A program made the position numbers and the translations under genes. Shown here piece by piece: positions 1-11,567 of a DNA stretch of 64,000 nucleotides. Position 1 is the stretch's first letter. The number at the start of each line of letters is the position of its first letter. The DNA comes from Heterobilharzia americana (lineage: Eukaryota > Platyhelminthes > Trematoda > Strigeidida > Schistosomatidae). Under the pieces are notes generated by a model. That model worked only from the letters and a program-made list of their open reading frames with translations, had not been told where the DNA came from and did no database searches. The stretch is from contig OX104134.1 in NCBI GenBank assembly GCA_944470555.2, positions 7,853,248-7,917,247 on the forward strand, given 5' to 3'.

Positions 1-1205
1 AGTGAAAATTGTGTATTATTGAGCATATTTCTTAATGAAACTGCATTCTATGAGTAAAAATGCCACTCTAAATATCATCATTACCAAGAGATCCGAGAAA
101 ATATATCTTATTAATTTGAAAATCATTGGAAAAATTTCATTTTATGCTTTTATTTACAAATTAAATGGTAGAAACTACTTTGTCGCCTTAAGTAATTGCA
201 AACATTCATGAGAAATAAACGGAGAATTTCACTGGAAATCATAATGATCAAGGAAGGTTTTCTCATCGATTAGCCGTAATTAAAATGTTCACCGACGGTG
301 AGTTAATAGTCAGTAATAAAAATTGTGTAGACTCAAAAGAATAAGTTAACAAATGAGCAATAAAACCTAAAATATTTTTCCTAAATGTCATTTTTTCTCT
401 TTGGTCGCACTTTTTGTCATGAATCTCAGCAACTAGAAAAAACGAATTGAATCATATGATCAGAGGAAACCTTAGGCACTTCGATAGGATGTAATTCCAT
501 TTCAATTGATTTATCAAGTAGACCACACAATACAACAGTATTATTTACTGAACTACTTTTCACTGCGTGATGCATCAGATAAATCAACTGAAATGAATCA
601 TGTAATAAAATTCCACTGTTTTGTTTACTAAATCGGCGCTACGAAGCAAATAACCAATGTTCGAAAGGAGGAACGAATGAAGAGAATGGCTGAACGAGTT
701 TCTTTTTTTAAACTGGTCAACGTAACAGGAAAAACTCAAGAAAATAGTTTGACAAGTATTTTAATACACGCAATTTTCTTTATCTATGTTTCAAGATAGA
801 GACAAGTAGTAAATTACGATTAAAATAACCAGGAATAAATAATATTTAATAAGAAAACTAGATACATCTTCTTATGGTGCTACATTTAGCTATTCAAGTC
901 TACAAATACGTCTGCGGCTAACCAAAAAGCTTAGAAACACGGTAATACTAGTTTTTCCATATATGCGTTGGAATGCTTCTTCACGAAACCAATTATTCTA
1001 CCAATGTACTGTCAAAATATATTACGTCATCCTTCAAGCTAACTATCATGAATAACACATGTTGTATTTGTATAAATTTCAGTGTATTTGAAATAAATAA
1101 TTCCAACATTTTACATGTAAGTCTGAAACACGCTTTTCGAATGGAATGATCGAAAATTATGTTATTACATCTGGTCAGACCTGTGTAGTCCATATCTTTG
1201 TCCAA
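1..1205. other. A/T-rich non-coding sequence
   Basis: I see no exon, RNA gene or recognisable transposon here. Open frames are short and interrupted, with no splice-site-bounded conserved peptide. It is either intergenic or intronic. Confidence 0.5.
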
Positions 1206-1207
1206 TC

Positions 1208-1400
1208 TTTATAATACTGCTGGATGGTGGCTAGCAGAGGAATACAGGACGCGCATTTTTTCTGATTTGTAACTCATCATTTGGATGTGCTTGCCTCCCA
1301 ATGAGCGATATTGCCCCCACTAAGACATGAACCTGGGACTGATCGCTTCAAACGCCAAAGCGTTATCTACCAGGCCACTAAGTTTTGACAGCCGATTCTT
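1208..1400 (-). repeat. Sm-alpha-like tRNA-derived SINE with hammerhead ribozyme remnant
   Basis: Read on the minus strand, this holds a tRNA-like head: an A-box-like TTAGTGGCCTGGTAGATAACG and a B-box-like GGTTCATGTC. About 60 bases later comes a hammerhead-like block: a GCAAGCACATCC stem strand, ATGATGAGT, a small loop, AAAAATGCGCGTCCTG, then CCTCTGCTAGCCACC. Schistosome Sm-alpha repeats are known to combine a Pol III promoter with a self-cleaving hammerhead. In this copy the core reads AATGATGA instead of CTGATGA and the GAAA box is damaged, so cleavage is unlikely. The family call rests on motif order, not on an alignment. Confidence 0.6.
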
Positions 1401-1434
1401 GCGTGGCGGGTATAGTTTTGTATGGTGTCGCTTG

Positions 1435-1684
1435 CATTATCCCGTTGTTAAGTGGACAGAATCGATCGATCTCAATCGGCATATGGGCTCCAGTGTAGAT
1501 GCTTCGATATTGTCTATCGTTTCAATTTTGATATTAATGCTGGATGACGACTAGCAGTGGGAACAACACCGTTCACTCAGCATTGATGTTGAAATTGAAA
1601 CTGCAGGCAATATCGAAGCATCCACATTGCAGCCCATGTGCCAACAGAGACCGATCAATTCGGTCCAGTAAACGACAGGATGAT
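1435..1684. repeat. Inverted repeat, arms about 105 bp
   Basis: The arm at 1435-1541 is the reverse complement, with scattered mismatches, of the arm at 1579-1684. Both carry the block that follows the ribozyme in this repeat family, including TGCTTCGATATTG and TTGATATTAATGCT-like sequence. The 37-base spacer contains CTAGCAGTGGG. Two copies of the repeat unit therefore sit tail to tail. Open frames across this stretch are not genes. Confidence 0.7.
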
Positions 1685-1889
1685 ACAAGTAAATATCGTA
1701 TTGTCGAGTCTTGTCTGGACCAAGAATGCTTCTCAGTATGATTCTTGGCCACTTACTGTGCATCGATATATACGTCGAATAATTGTAAGCTGGTCTGTGT
1801 ATTGTATTTCAAACAGTAGCTGTTACAAGATAACCCAGGTTCTTATTTGTTATAGTCGTTGATGCATGAAAAATATTTACATATAGTAA

Positions 1890-1900
1890 ATGTGACATAA
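1890..1900. repeat. 5' target-site duplication of B1
   Basis: ATGTGACATAA lies just before the conserved family B 5' end (CCTCGCTTGGTTAACTAG) and recurs at 5059-5069 after the TAA tail. Confidence 0.85.
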
Positions 1901-2156
1901 CCTCGCTTGGTTAACTAGTTCACTAGTTACTAGCCGGTCCTAAGCCCCCATAAAGAGGGAAGGTTGGGCATAGGGCTAGCAACCCTACCCCGGAAAACAA
2001 ATCTAACCGCTAAACAAACTTCAAAGCACAAACGATATATAAAAAATAATAACAAAACCATTCCTCACTGGAATCGGAGAGGCGAAATGGTGCCAGTTGG
2101 TGAAACACTGCCTTCGGGAAGCCAATTGGCCGGGCAGATGTGTCGTCTCTCCCTCC

Positions 2157-2945
2157 ATGAAAGCAAAGGTAAATGTTGGAACATGGAATGTCTGCACGAT
2201 GTTTGAACCCAGCAAGCCAGCCCAGATTGCAAACGAGATGAAGAGGTATCACATTGAAGTACTTGGAATTTGTGAAAGCAGATGGAATGTGAGTGGACTC
2301 TCCAAACTGTCAACTGAAGAATCAATAATCTACTCCAATATTGTCACCCAGACGACAACCACCAGCACAGCACACTGAGTTAGGGAGTGGCTATCATGAT
2401 TTTCCCAACAGCATCGAAGGCTCTCATGCAGTGGGAACCCTTCTCGTCATGCAGGATCATGACACCGAGGTTCAACTCAAAAGGAAGGAAGGAAGGTCAC
2501 AATCATACAATGCTATGCACCTACAAATAATGCAGAGCAAGGGAAGAAGGAGGAATTCTACAGACAACTGCAATCAACACTGGACAAGACGTCAGTTGGC
2601 GATGTCAAAATTGTAATGGGTTGAGTGACATGAATGCCAGACAGGGAGTGGACAACACAGGAAGAGAACAAACCATGGGTCAAGAAGCGCTTGGTGAAAT
2701 GAACGACAATGGAGAGTTGTTTGGAGACTTGTGTACATTCAACGATTTGGTGATTGGAGACACTTTGTTTAAGCACAAGGATATCCACAAGGCAGCGAGC
2801 GACATGGATTTCACCAGACACCGGGACACACTAAAAATCAGATCGACTTTATCTCAATGTGATTAAAGTGGAGATGGAGATGCAGCCTACTTGACACAAG
2901 GTCAAGAAGAGGAGCAGATGTAGGTTCAAACCACTCACTGTCTAG
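2157..2945 (+). pseudogene. B1 endonuclease domain, frameshifted
   Basis: Translation gives MKAKVNVGTWNVCTMFEPSK, then ICESRWNVSG and the strand that follows; this is the N-terminal half of an AP-like (EEP) endonuclease. Later frames carry MNARQGVDNTGREQT (the GDxN-type active-site region) and a DMDFTRHRDTLKIRSTLS block in place of HTKNQIDFIS. At least three frame changes and a TGA inside the MG-DMN motif (2614-2630) break it. In an intact copy the domain nicks the target DNA for target-primed reverse transcription. Unlike B2, this copy keeps the segment around GDMNA. Confidence 0.75.
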
Positions 2946-3449
2946 TGCGAGAAACCTTCAAAATCAAGTTAAAAGCCTTCAAGGAAGTTGGTGATAGACC
3001 ACAGTTCAAGTACAACACTCGGAAACTGAAGGATGAAACTACAAAGGACATCCTTCAAGGCAGCCAGCCATCAAGACAAAATGGGAGATATCGAGCAACA
3101 TCCCTGAGGAGACCTGTGTGGATGAACACTGGAAGTCTTTGAAAGCTATGTGGAAAGAAACCTGCCCAGCCGTATTAGGAAGGAAGGAAGAAGAAAGAAG
3201 ACAAGGACTGGAATGTATCTCGATGGATACCTGGAAGGTGGCAAAGCAGGGAGAGGAGGATGGTGAAGCAGAAGATGAACCAGAGCAAGGATGCTCAACG
3301 GCAAGAGGAACTGAGCACGATGTATAAAATACTACACTGGACAAAGAAGTGAAGAAGAGTGCACGGAAAGACAAAAGATACTTCTACGACAGACACACTG
3401 GCAAGTGAAGCAGAACAGGCTGCAGAAGAGACAGAGACCTGACAACATT

Positions 3450-4975
3450 GTATCAAATAACCAGGTTGCTATTTGGGAAGAGATCAACGCAGACGAAACC
3501 AACGAAAGATGATGAAGGAAATTTGATTACGAAGGAAGAGAAACAAAGGAAACTGTGGGCCGATCACTTCAAGAAACTCTTGATTCGACCACCACCTGCA
3601 CTTCATCCAGATATACCACCTACAGCCCAGCCGCTGAACTACAAGTGAACATAAATCCTCCAACAAAAGCGGAAGTCCTGAACGCCATAAAGCTACTGAA
3701 GTGGGGGAATGCAGCAGGACTAGATGGGATCCCGCCAGAAGCACTGAGAGCGGACGCAGAGACAACAGCAGACATGCTCACACCACTATTGCAGAAGGTT
3801 TGCAAGGAAGGAAGAGAAGGTACCAACACTAAGCTGCGTATCATTATAGAACAGAGTATGGAATGGCAGTCAACTCTCTGTCTCAACTTTATCGACTCTG
3901 AGAAGGCCTTTGACAGTGTCAACAGAGAGGTAATTTGGAAACTGCTTCATTACTACGGAACACCGCAAACCTTTATCAATCTCATTCAACAACTATATGA
4001 AGATGCAACATACCAGACAAGTAATTCACAATGGGAGCTCGGTGATGCCTTTCAAGTGAAGACAGGAGTGAAACAAGGTTGCCACCTACTATCACCCATG
4101 ATATTCCTGATTGTGGTCGACTGGATCATGCAGCAAACAGTGGGGAGCGAGAAGAGGGTGATGAGCTGGCTCGACTGCGGAAAAGAATCTAGAAGATCTG
4201 GATTTCGCCAACGATGACTTGTGCCTGATGTCACACAAACTTGAAGATCTGCAGGCGAAAACTAACAAGTTGACAGAAGAGGTGAGGCAGGGCAGTGAAG
4301 ACGGGACTTCAAGTGAATATAGAGAAGACAGAGGTGATGAAGATACCGCACCAACAACTCCAACAACAACAACAACAAGCTCCAATCACCATGAACGGGA
4401 GAAACTTAAAGGAAGTAACCTCCTTCACCTATCTAGGAAGCACTGTTTCAACTACAGGTGGCACAGACGAGGATGTCAAGGTCAGACAGGATCGGGAAAG
4501 CAAGGCAGGCGTTCATTAGCCTGAAACCAGTGTGGAGATCTTCAGCACTCAGCATAAAGCGTGAACAAGATCCGGATTTTCAACACTAATGTCAGTCAAG
4601 TCAATGCTTCTGTATGGTTCAGAGACTTGGCGCGTTACGAAAGGGATTTTCAATAAACTACAGACATTCATCAACAACTGCTTACGCTGGCTCGCTACTG
4701 AAGATAAGATGGATTGTCAGAATAATGAGAATAAGCAACAAGGAGCTCTGGGAACGAACCAACCAAGAACCCATCACCCAACAAATATGCAGGAGGAAGT
4801 GGAGATGGATTGTATTGGGCATACACTGAGAAAGCTGACTGGGGACATCACGCGTCAGGCCCTCTAGTGGAATCCTCATGGGAAGCGACGAGTTGGGCGT
4901 CCGAGGCGAGGGTGACATGTAGGAGATCATGCGAGGAGGAAATGAGAGCTTGTGGGCAGTCGTGGAGCCAGGTTC
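3450..4975 (+). pseudogene. B1 reverse transcriptase region, deleted and frameshifted
   Basis: The open stretch 3555-4217 carries PTKAEVLNAIKLLKWGNAAG, DGIPPEALRADAET, then a jump from KVCKEGREG to TKLRIIIEQSMEW. That jump removes about 250 bases present in B2 (the DDWKKGYLVKLPKKG to CADQIATL segment). RT motif A (LNFIDSEKAFDSVN) and the VKQGC motif remain. The YADD/FADD box is hit by a frameshift (DLDFANDDLCLMS across 4196-4230). The C-terminal LYGSETWRVTKG block follows at 4610. The last codons end in the TAA tail. Not functional. Confidence 0.8.
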
Positions 4976-5058
4976 AATAGATTTCAGAGGACAGAGTTAG
5001 CTGGAGACGTGCTACTGAAGCCCTATGTTCCACTAGGAACCCAAGGGACTAATAATAC

Positions 5059-5069
5059 ATGTGACATAA
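5059..5069. repeat. 3' target-site duplication of B1
   Basis: ATGTGACATAA is the exact partner of 1890-1900, directly after the TAATAATAC tail. Confidence 0.85.
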
Positions 5070-5124
5070 AAATACGAAGACATGTATTGCCTATTTTGTC
5101 TACAGGTAACAAACAACACCATGT

Positions 5125-5330
5125 TGCAGTTTAAGTAGTGGCTAACAGTGAAGCTTAGGACGCACAGTTTGTTCTATTTAGAACTCATCAGCTGAGTGTA
5201 CCTGCATCCCAGTTTACGGTGGTTTTCTTGCTGAGACTTGAAGATAGCACTCGCAGTTCTAGACGCCAAAGTAATATCCACTAGGCCAAAGAAGCAAGAC
5301 AGCAACCTCTTATGCATCAAGTATCACTCA
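5125..5330 (-). repeat. Sm-alpha-like SINE with hammerhead-like block
   Basis: The minus strand reads GGGATGCAGGTACACTCAG, CTGATGAGTTCTAAATAGAA, CAAAC, TGCGTCCTAAGCTTCACTG and TTAGCCACTAC in order. This is the hammerhead layout with an intact CTGATGA box. The GAAAC box reads CAAAC, so the essential guanosine is lost and the copy should be inactive. The tRNA-like head is expected at 5215-5320, where CCACTAGGCC matches the reversed head of the 1.3-kb copy. Confidence 0.65.
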
Positions 5331-5359
5331 CTGCGATGCAGGTACATAAAACAGGGTTC

Positions 5360-5710
5360 CCGAATAAGATGGTGTACTCATCCTGGATTCCACTACTAAC
5401 CAAAACTAAGTGAACTGTAACATTATGAATATTCAGGTTAAATGGAGACGTTCACAAAGCAATCCGTTTGCCAAAAGAGATCGATGAGCTTGAGCCAAAG
5501 TACCATCGGGAAATTACAAGTATCAATAAAAAATAACTGATCCGTTGCATAAAAGGTGGCTCTCATGCATCAGTGACATAAAGGATAATGCTTCTGCAGT
5601 GGGGACACCATCACTCACTGGAATGCAGGTACATCCAGCCGATGAATCACAAGCAGAACGAAACGCAAATCCTAGATTACACTGCTACCCACCCTCAAGT
5701 ATGCTATAGC
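5360..5710 (+). repeat. Plus-strand ribozyme SINE copy and hammerhead-like motif
   Basis: Around 5378-5402 there is only the ribozyme 3' part (TCCTGGATTCCACTACTAACC). A more complete motif runs from 5624 to 5690: GCAGGTACATCCAGC, CGATGAATCACAAGCAGAAC, GAAACGC, AATCCTAGATTACACTGCT. The GAAAC box is intact, but CTGATGA has become CCGATGA, a change at a core position. The orientation is opposite to the motif at 5.15-5.2 kb. Confidence 0.65.
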
Positions 5711-5729
5711 ATAATGCGCCAATATTTAA

Positions 5730-6235
5730 AGCAATGAGTCTTCTCTATAGGTTTAAACAGCGTAATGAGAAGAAAAAGATTATCTGGTACATCTGATTTA
5801 TTTGGCCTATACATATCAAACTATTTTGGACACATATGAATTCACTGAATTATTCATACGAAAATTCTCGAAGAACGTCAGTTAAGTCGATAAAAAAACA
5901 AAAGAAGCGAGGGCAAAAAAAAAAAATTTAAATCACATTCCTCTTGGTATTAAAGTTAAAATCAGTATTATTAAGATGAGTTCGAAGTGAGTACAAACGG
6001 TTTTGTATATACATACAAGATTCAAATTAACGGACAGCTGAAGCTTTCGAATTCAAATACATTCCTCTGGTTACTTTTCTGTAATACTTTGAAGGCTGCT
6101 TTCATGTCAACCTTATAACTAGTTCTTAGTATATGTTTGGCAAAAGAAGAAGATGGACTTCTATCTCCTACTCTTATCGGATCAGTTGAGTTGTTTTTTA
6201 ATTCTCTGTTGTTATAGTGGGAAGAATTCCTCAAC
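5730..6235 (-). mobile_element. Penelope-like element fragment (GIY-YIG C-terminal end)
   Basis: The minus-strand frame 6234-6022 contains DRSPSSSFAKHILRTSYKVD then MKAAFKVLQKSNQRNVFEFES. It aligns with the end of the Penelope protein at 18280-18729 (QPSSSIAKHIIDKSHRIDIK, TAFTILYRN, GRILKFVEALAI). The GIY-YIG core itself is missing here. The flanking plus-strand block at 5730-5850 is similar to 18045-18165, so both copies come from the same element. It is a truncated, non-functional remnant. Confidence 0.7.
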
Positions 6236-6367
6236 TTCTATATATATAATCAACTGGCTATACAAATAAATAAAAGTTTCTCTAACTATCCACCATAAGT
6301 TTGGAATGTTGAAAATGTTGTACTTCAGATATCCACTTCTTCATTTCCTTTTACCCACCCACCATTT

Positions 6368-6404
<37 letters not shown>
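6368..6404. repeat. (TAA)n microsatellite
   Basis: About 12 uninterrupted TAA units. The sequence before it does not match the family B 3' end, so I do not call it a retrotransposon tail. Confidence 0.9.
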
Positions 6405-6407
<3 letters not shown>

Positions 6408-6409
6408 TA

Positions 6410-7170
6410 GTTTTATTGTAATCCATACTTGTGGTACAGTATCAGTAAGTAATAGTTCAACAAATCCATACCCTGTACAATATCTTGAAGTGAAATAACC
6501 GCTACATTTGAACAGTGTTACTAGTAACAGTAATAAAAATCATAATATGAAGCAGACACCTGTTATTATAATAGCGCCTGGCTTGGACTGGTGAATTAAT
6601 AGAAAATCGAGAGTTGTGTTTTTATGCGTTTATAAACCCATTTCTTAACGGCGTGTCGTTTGCTCTTTGTCTCATTGTCAGTTGGAAAAATGGTAGTTTA
6701 AAACCATTTAAAAAGTGTGCCGAGTACATAACATAGCATATTCAGAATGACTGCAGATAGTCTCCATACTCACATTTAAATAAGTCATATACAGTATGAT
6801 AATATTGAAGCTACTACTTATTACAATACTGTAATAGTAATGTTTTAAATCAAGTGATGCACAATTTATTTATGCCACTGATAACTTTCAGTTAATAACT
6901 AACTGTTATTATTTGATTAAAATTTTTTTAAAATTTCACTAACAGTCAATCTGACAGTAAGAATTTGTCCAGTACACTTAGTCTGTTTTAAAAAGAAGAA
7001 TAACGTACGGCTACTCACTGCGTACACGCTAACCAATTACTCAACGTCTAAATTGTCAATACTGGGTGATGACTCGGCAGCCAGTGTGAATACATTGAAC
7101 AGATAGTTAAAGAACACGAATTCACGTGGCAGTCAGGTAAAAAAAATCGTAGTGATTGAAAAGAAGTTAA
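6410..7170. other. Non-coding, nothing recognised
   Basis: A/T-rich sequence with no supported exon, RNA or transposon motif. Confidence 0.45.
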
Positions 7171-7179
7171 GATTTTGAT

Positions 7180-7355
7180 AGCAGATGAATCTCCTAGCTC
7201 GGTTGGTAGAGCAGCCGATCAGTAACTCAGAGGCCACCGGTTTGGATCCTGCTGCAGCCCTTAGTTTCATTTCATGTTTGATCATCACACAGTACCAGTA
7301 ATGCAAATCTGTCAAACCCTGTCTGTTTCAGATAGTCAAAGCGATAATCTGAATT
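7180..7355 (+). repeat. tRNA-derived SINE
   Basis: The tRNA-like head at about 7187-7258 has an A box (TAGCTCGGTTGGTAGAGC) and a B box (GGTTTGGATCC). The 3' part of the head does not pair well as an acceptor stem, so this is not a functional tRNA. The body ends with a block (TTTCAGATAGTCAAAGCGATAAT) that recurs after the tRNA-like foldback at 60.5 kb (CTCAGATAGTCAAATGATAAT). They are the same SINE family. Confidence 0.7.
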
Positions 7356-7359
7356 ATTT

Positions 7360-8920
7360 TTTAACTATCCCACAGAACATCAGTATGGCACAGTGTTAGG
7401 GAACCATAAATGTCGTTGAACAAGTTAGTCATTCATGTCTAAGCTTGACTAATTTTCAATTGGCGATTACATGGAAACTTTTTGGGTACGAAATATATCG
7501 CATCTGATCTTCTCTGATGACTTTTTTTATTTGGTGGAAGGTTCATTGATTCACTCAGACCATGGAAATGATTTCATTATATTTTTTCAACGAATTAACT
7601 TTCTTTTGACTTGTCGATTTCTACTTACTGGACTGATTGTTCATTTCATACTAATTAGAAAAAATGTGTATTTCTGACATTCATACAGATATATTGAAAT
7701 CTATTTAGGTTATGTGATAAAAATAAAAATGATGAAGTTCCGTCGAGTCATTTACGTACCAGTGGTATGCATGGTGCAGTCATGAGATGAGACCAAAGGA
7801 AATCCTCACAAAGGTACAACGACGATGAACAAAATTTGAACTTTTTCCAGTCAAGCATAAAAACTAACTCCCAACTAAATGCATAACAGGGGAATAGGCA
7901 CCATACACCTTCAGTAAAGACTGTATCTGAAATAGCAATAGTGCATGAATAACGAACACCGATTAGTATGGCGACATTCTAACCAAGAGGTGCACCATAC
8001 AGGATTTACAAGGCGATAACCAATCACCGATTAAAAATCGAGCAGTAGGGCGGATTTTTGGCATGATTTCTAAGGCTAACCAAAGGAAATTTATAAAAAC
8101 ACTGCCATCTGTTCTTTTTGGGCGATGGGTACCACACGCTGCCTTCTAAATAATTTGATTTAAGCGTTGACTAGGACTTCTCTTCTCTTGCATTAACTGG
8201 AATCCAAAAGCCTTAAAGAAATTACCGGATTTAGCTTTGGCGCCAAACGTTTATTTGTATTATGATACAATCCTAAACGTTTTGAAGCAGATCCAAACAT
8301 TTCACCTTCACTAAGTAAGACAGGAAGAGTAACTAAAGCACAGATTTAGCGGCTATAGAATAAATTACTGTGGTTTTAATGCTGTCTATTTTGTGACATA
8401 GAAAGTTCTTGAATTACTAGTTACGTTTTACCCTGGAAGACATCTCTGACTTCGCTTTCAACACAAAATACTTTCAGTTACCCGATACGATTTCACAAGT
8501 TAAAGCTGATCAGAAAAACAAAATACTCTTTTCACATCTAAAACCGCTTCTTCAGAACAATAAAAAGAATCGTGTATTTGATTCATTGAGAATTGAGAGT
8601 TGATTTTCTGTTTGTTAAAATGTCTATGACCTCTTTTAAGTTAAAATAAGCGGATGTTTCAAAAACTACCAACTGAATTAAAAATATTCTAAATCGATAT
8701 ATCAAATCATGAAATTCATATATTCCGATTTTTCTTCTAAACAAGATACGAGAACTTCGCTAGTAAACCGTAAACATGAGATCACCTAGAATTTGACTGT
8801 GCTCAGAGGTTTTAATGTTTGATGTTATTTCATATGAAAAGAGTAAGGCAACTTTGATACCTTCTGTAAGAAATGCCTCCGATAAACTAATTATCAGAGA
8901 AACAAACAATTTTAGAATTT
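7360..8920. other. Non-coding; possible weak Penelope-related segment
   Basis: No convincing gene. The stretch near 7850-7925 (AAAACTAACTCCCAACTAAATG, GGGGAATAGGCACC) resembles 17865-17920, which lies beside a Penelope-like copy, so part of this may be old Penelope debris. The open frame at 7471-7677 has no recognisable domain. Confidence 0.4.
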
Positions 8921-8922
8921 AT

Positions 8923-9180
8923 GCTGGGCAATGACTGAAGGTAAAATGAAAATTTGGACCGCGACCGGATTTGAACCAGCGACCACCAGGTTACCGGCCC
9001 TATGCTCTGCCAACTGAGCTACGAGGTCCTACTGCTAATTCGATGGCGACCGGTGCTAACCCAGTAGTCGCTGGTTTGAATCCGGTAGTGGTCCAAACTT
9101 TCATTTCATCTTCAATCACCATCCAATATAAATACTAGTCTACCAAACTACAGCCATCACAATCAAATGATAATTTTATA
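8923..9180. repeat. tRNA-like foldback SINE (palindromic)
   Basis: A complete tRNA-like unit lies on the minus strand at 8956-9029: A box TAGCTCAGTTGGCAGAGC, B box GGTTCAAATCC, near-complete acceptor pairing. Right after it, on the plus strand, come a second T-arm half (GTCGCTGGTTTGAATCCGG) and its flank. The outer flanks are also inverted (ACTGAAGGTAAAATGAAAA against TTTCATTTCATCTTCAATC). The whole unit can fold into a long hairpin. The tRNA part has a weak anticodon stem and an 8-base acceptor, so I read it as a SINE, not a working tRNA. If it were one, the anticodon would be GGT (Thr). Confidence 0.75.
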
Positions 9181-9189
9181 ATTCAGAAG

Positions 9190-10555
9190 TAATATATTTA
9201 CACAGCTTATTCTCTTGACACTGAATAGGGACTAAGGAAACCAGTAAACGAATAATTTCAAGCATTATTAGCCTCAGGGCGTAAAGGTGCAGTTTTAACC
9301 ATTATATCCCTGTTTTTTATTCTATGTTTTGCAGATTAGCAATATCTTCGAATTTGAGTGAAAATAACATCAAGACTCCCATTTACCTACCGATCTGTTT
9401 TTTCAGAATCTCTTATGTTTTTGGCAAGAAAAATAGAAGACCAGATGACCATTGTCAACCCTTGCGGTTTTAAAAGTCTTCTTTAACATCTACTTTCGTA
9501 TTCTCGTTCACTGGTTTGCATGCAATCGCCGCCATTCAGTTCATACGATTTGGATTACACAAGGACTATTTTTTGCATTGTGTCAAAATACTTACTGGAC
9601 AACTCATTACAGCCTTTCTGTTCACCATCTTTCTCCGAACTAAGAAGTACAGAATTAAGAGGATGAAATGCACTCATTTTAATTACAGACTTCATCTTAG
9701 CTACAAAAAACAAAAAATATGCGTAGAGCTTATGCTGGAACGAATAAGCATACTTTTATTATGCCAAAATGCTTGAATGTATACGAGGGAAGCAAGACGG
9801 AAGAAGGAAAAACAAATAAATACTGAAGAATTGCCCTATGTAACGATCCTGAACGGAACCCGATGACTGTGTTTCAAAACCACAGTTGTCTGTCAAACTA
9901 CCTACAGCTTTTTACTTACTGATGGTATTTATTTCTCACTGATTACTATAGTAAAGCGAATTAACCATTTTCTCTTGAAGTATAAGTTCCTGAAACAGAT
10001 GCCCGGAAATTACAGTAAGTTTCATTTTGACGTCATCTACTTGTTGGTATCAAGCAGAAAAATCTAGAACCCACTATTTCAGTACCTGATGATTTACTGA
10101 CCTGAGACAGTGGAGACGATGTGTAGCTCCGAATGATGAAATGTAAGGTGTTTTTTGGCTTCATCATCAGTTACCTTATGCAGAAGTGGAGCAATTTAAG
10201 TTGCGTGAAGGATATTTGCTGACCTTGAGCCATATTAGACTGCCAGTAAGGGCGAATTTACCTTCCTACTTAATTGTTGTTGCCGTTTTACTTATGCTTT
10301 TGACCTCATCTCTGAATGTTCATTTGCATTTTTGGTTTTAAACAGGTTCATTTTTTCCTGGCAGTCCTTATACTTGGTCATTATTCACATATCTGTTGGT
10401 TATAGTGTGATTAATATCATGCTTCCTGAAATTCTCTCGCCGTTAATAGCTTGGAGTTCGCAACATTTCTACGTCGTCCCGGAAAAGGAGGTGTTGTGCT
10501 CATCAGCAAATTTTGATAGCAATGATAAATTTCGATTCGTCTGTTTGCAAATTCA
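9190..10555. other. Non-coding, nothing recognised
   Basis: Short open frames (for example 9516-9776 and 10332-10622) show no domain, no splice context and no similarity to anything else in the window. I do not call a gene. Confidence 0.4.
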
Positions 10556-10955
10556 TTATCATTTGTCCCTTAGGTTCCGAGTGGAAAATAGGGCTTCAGT
10601 AGCACGCCTCCATTTGAAATAGTGAAGAATATTTGTAGCTCATGTGGATGGTCTTGCTTGTATTGTGTCTAACCCAGCCCAGAGAACACAATACAAGCAA
10701 AACGCCTCCATTTCACTCTCTTCTCTCCAGTCCTTTGGAACTGGCTCCACCAATGCAAACAACTTATCATTTCTTCCCCACACCATCTCCTCCTCTCACC
10801 ATGGACGCCAAACTCGCGTTTCCCATTTGGATTTCACAAGAAGCACTGGCTTGGCTTGTGATGTCCCAAATCAGGCTTCGCAGTGTCTCTCCAATCCAAT
10901 CAATCTCCACCTTCTTCTGCACATTTGTAAGACTCTCGGTTCTTGGTTGATTCGT

Positions 10956-11327
<372 letters not shown>

Positions 11328-11518
11328 TGTTCCAGTCGTATTTTCAATCCAGAGCATTTTCGTTCTAGTCTCTCCATGATGATGCTGCACAATATTTTGC
11401 TTGCTATGGGTGGACAGCAGCATGATTCCGCACCAGTTCCTGTTTTTGCGAAACGTAGGTCGCCCTTGTTTGAGAGCTTGACAAGGGGTAGCCCTCCTTC
11501 CAATTGTCGTCAGGTATC

Positions 11519-11567
11519 TGTCCTTCCTTCCTTCCTTCCTTCCTTCCTTCCTTCCTTCCTTCCTTCC
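11519..11567. repeat. (CCTT)n microsatellite inside B3
   Basis: About 12 CCTT units. On the element's coding strand this is (AAGG)n, growing from a GTTTGGAAGGAAGG seed that in B2 reads GTGTGGAAGGAAGAGAAGG (codons before VPDDW). Confidence 0.9.

Larger units (their letters stand above)
1901..5058 (+). mobile_element. RTE-like non-LTR retrotransposon, family B, copy B1 (near full length)
   Basis: This is a 3.16-kb insertion with an 11-bp target-site duplication on both sides. The 5' end matches the B2 5' end (54217) and the reversed 5' end of B3 (near 13612). The 3' end reads AACCCAAGGGACTAATAATA, which is the last codons plus a short TAA tail. It carries an apurinic-type endonuclease region (VNVGTWNVCTM, ICESRWN) and a reverse transcriptase region (LNFIDSEKAFDSVN, VKTGVKQGC). 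Frameshifts, stops and an internal loss of RT sequence make it dead. Related proteins are annotated in flukes as endonuclease-reverse transcriptase. RTE assignment comes from a single EN-RT frame, a microsatellite tail and no LTRs. Confidence 0.9.

Noticed and set aside
8956..9029. Functional tRNA-Thr gene (GGT anticodon)
   Set aside because: Weak anticodon stem, mismatch in an 8-base acceptor, duplicated T-arm half next to it and related decayed copies at 16.9 and 60.5 kb all indicate a SINE.
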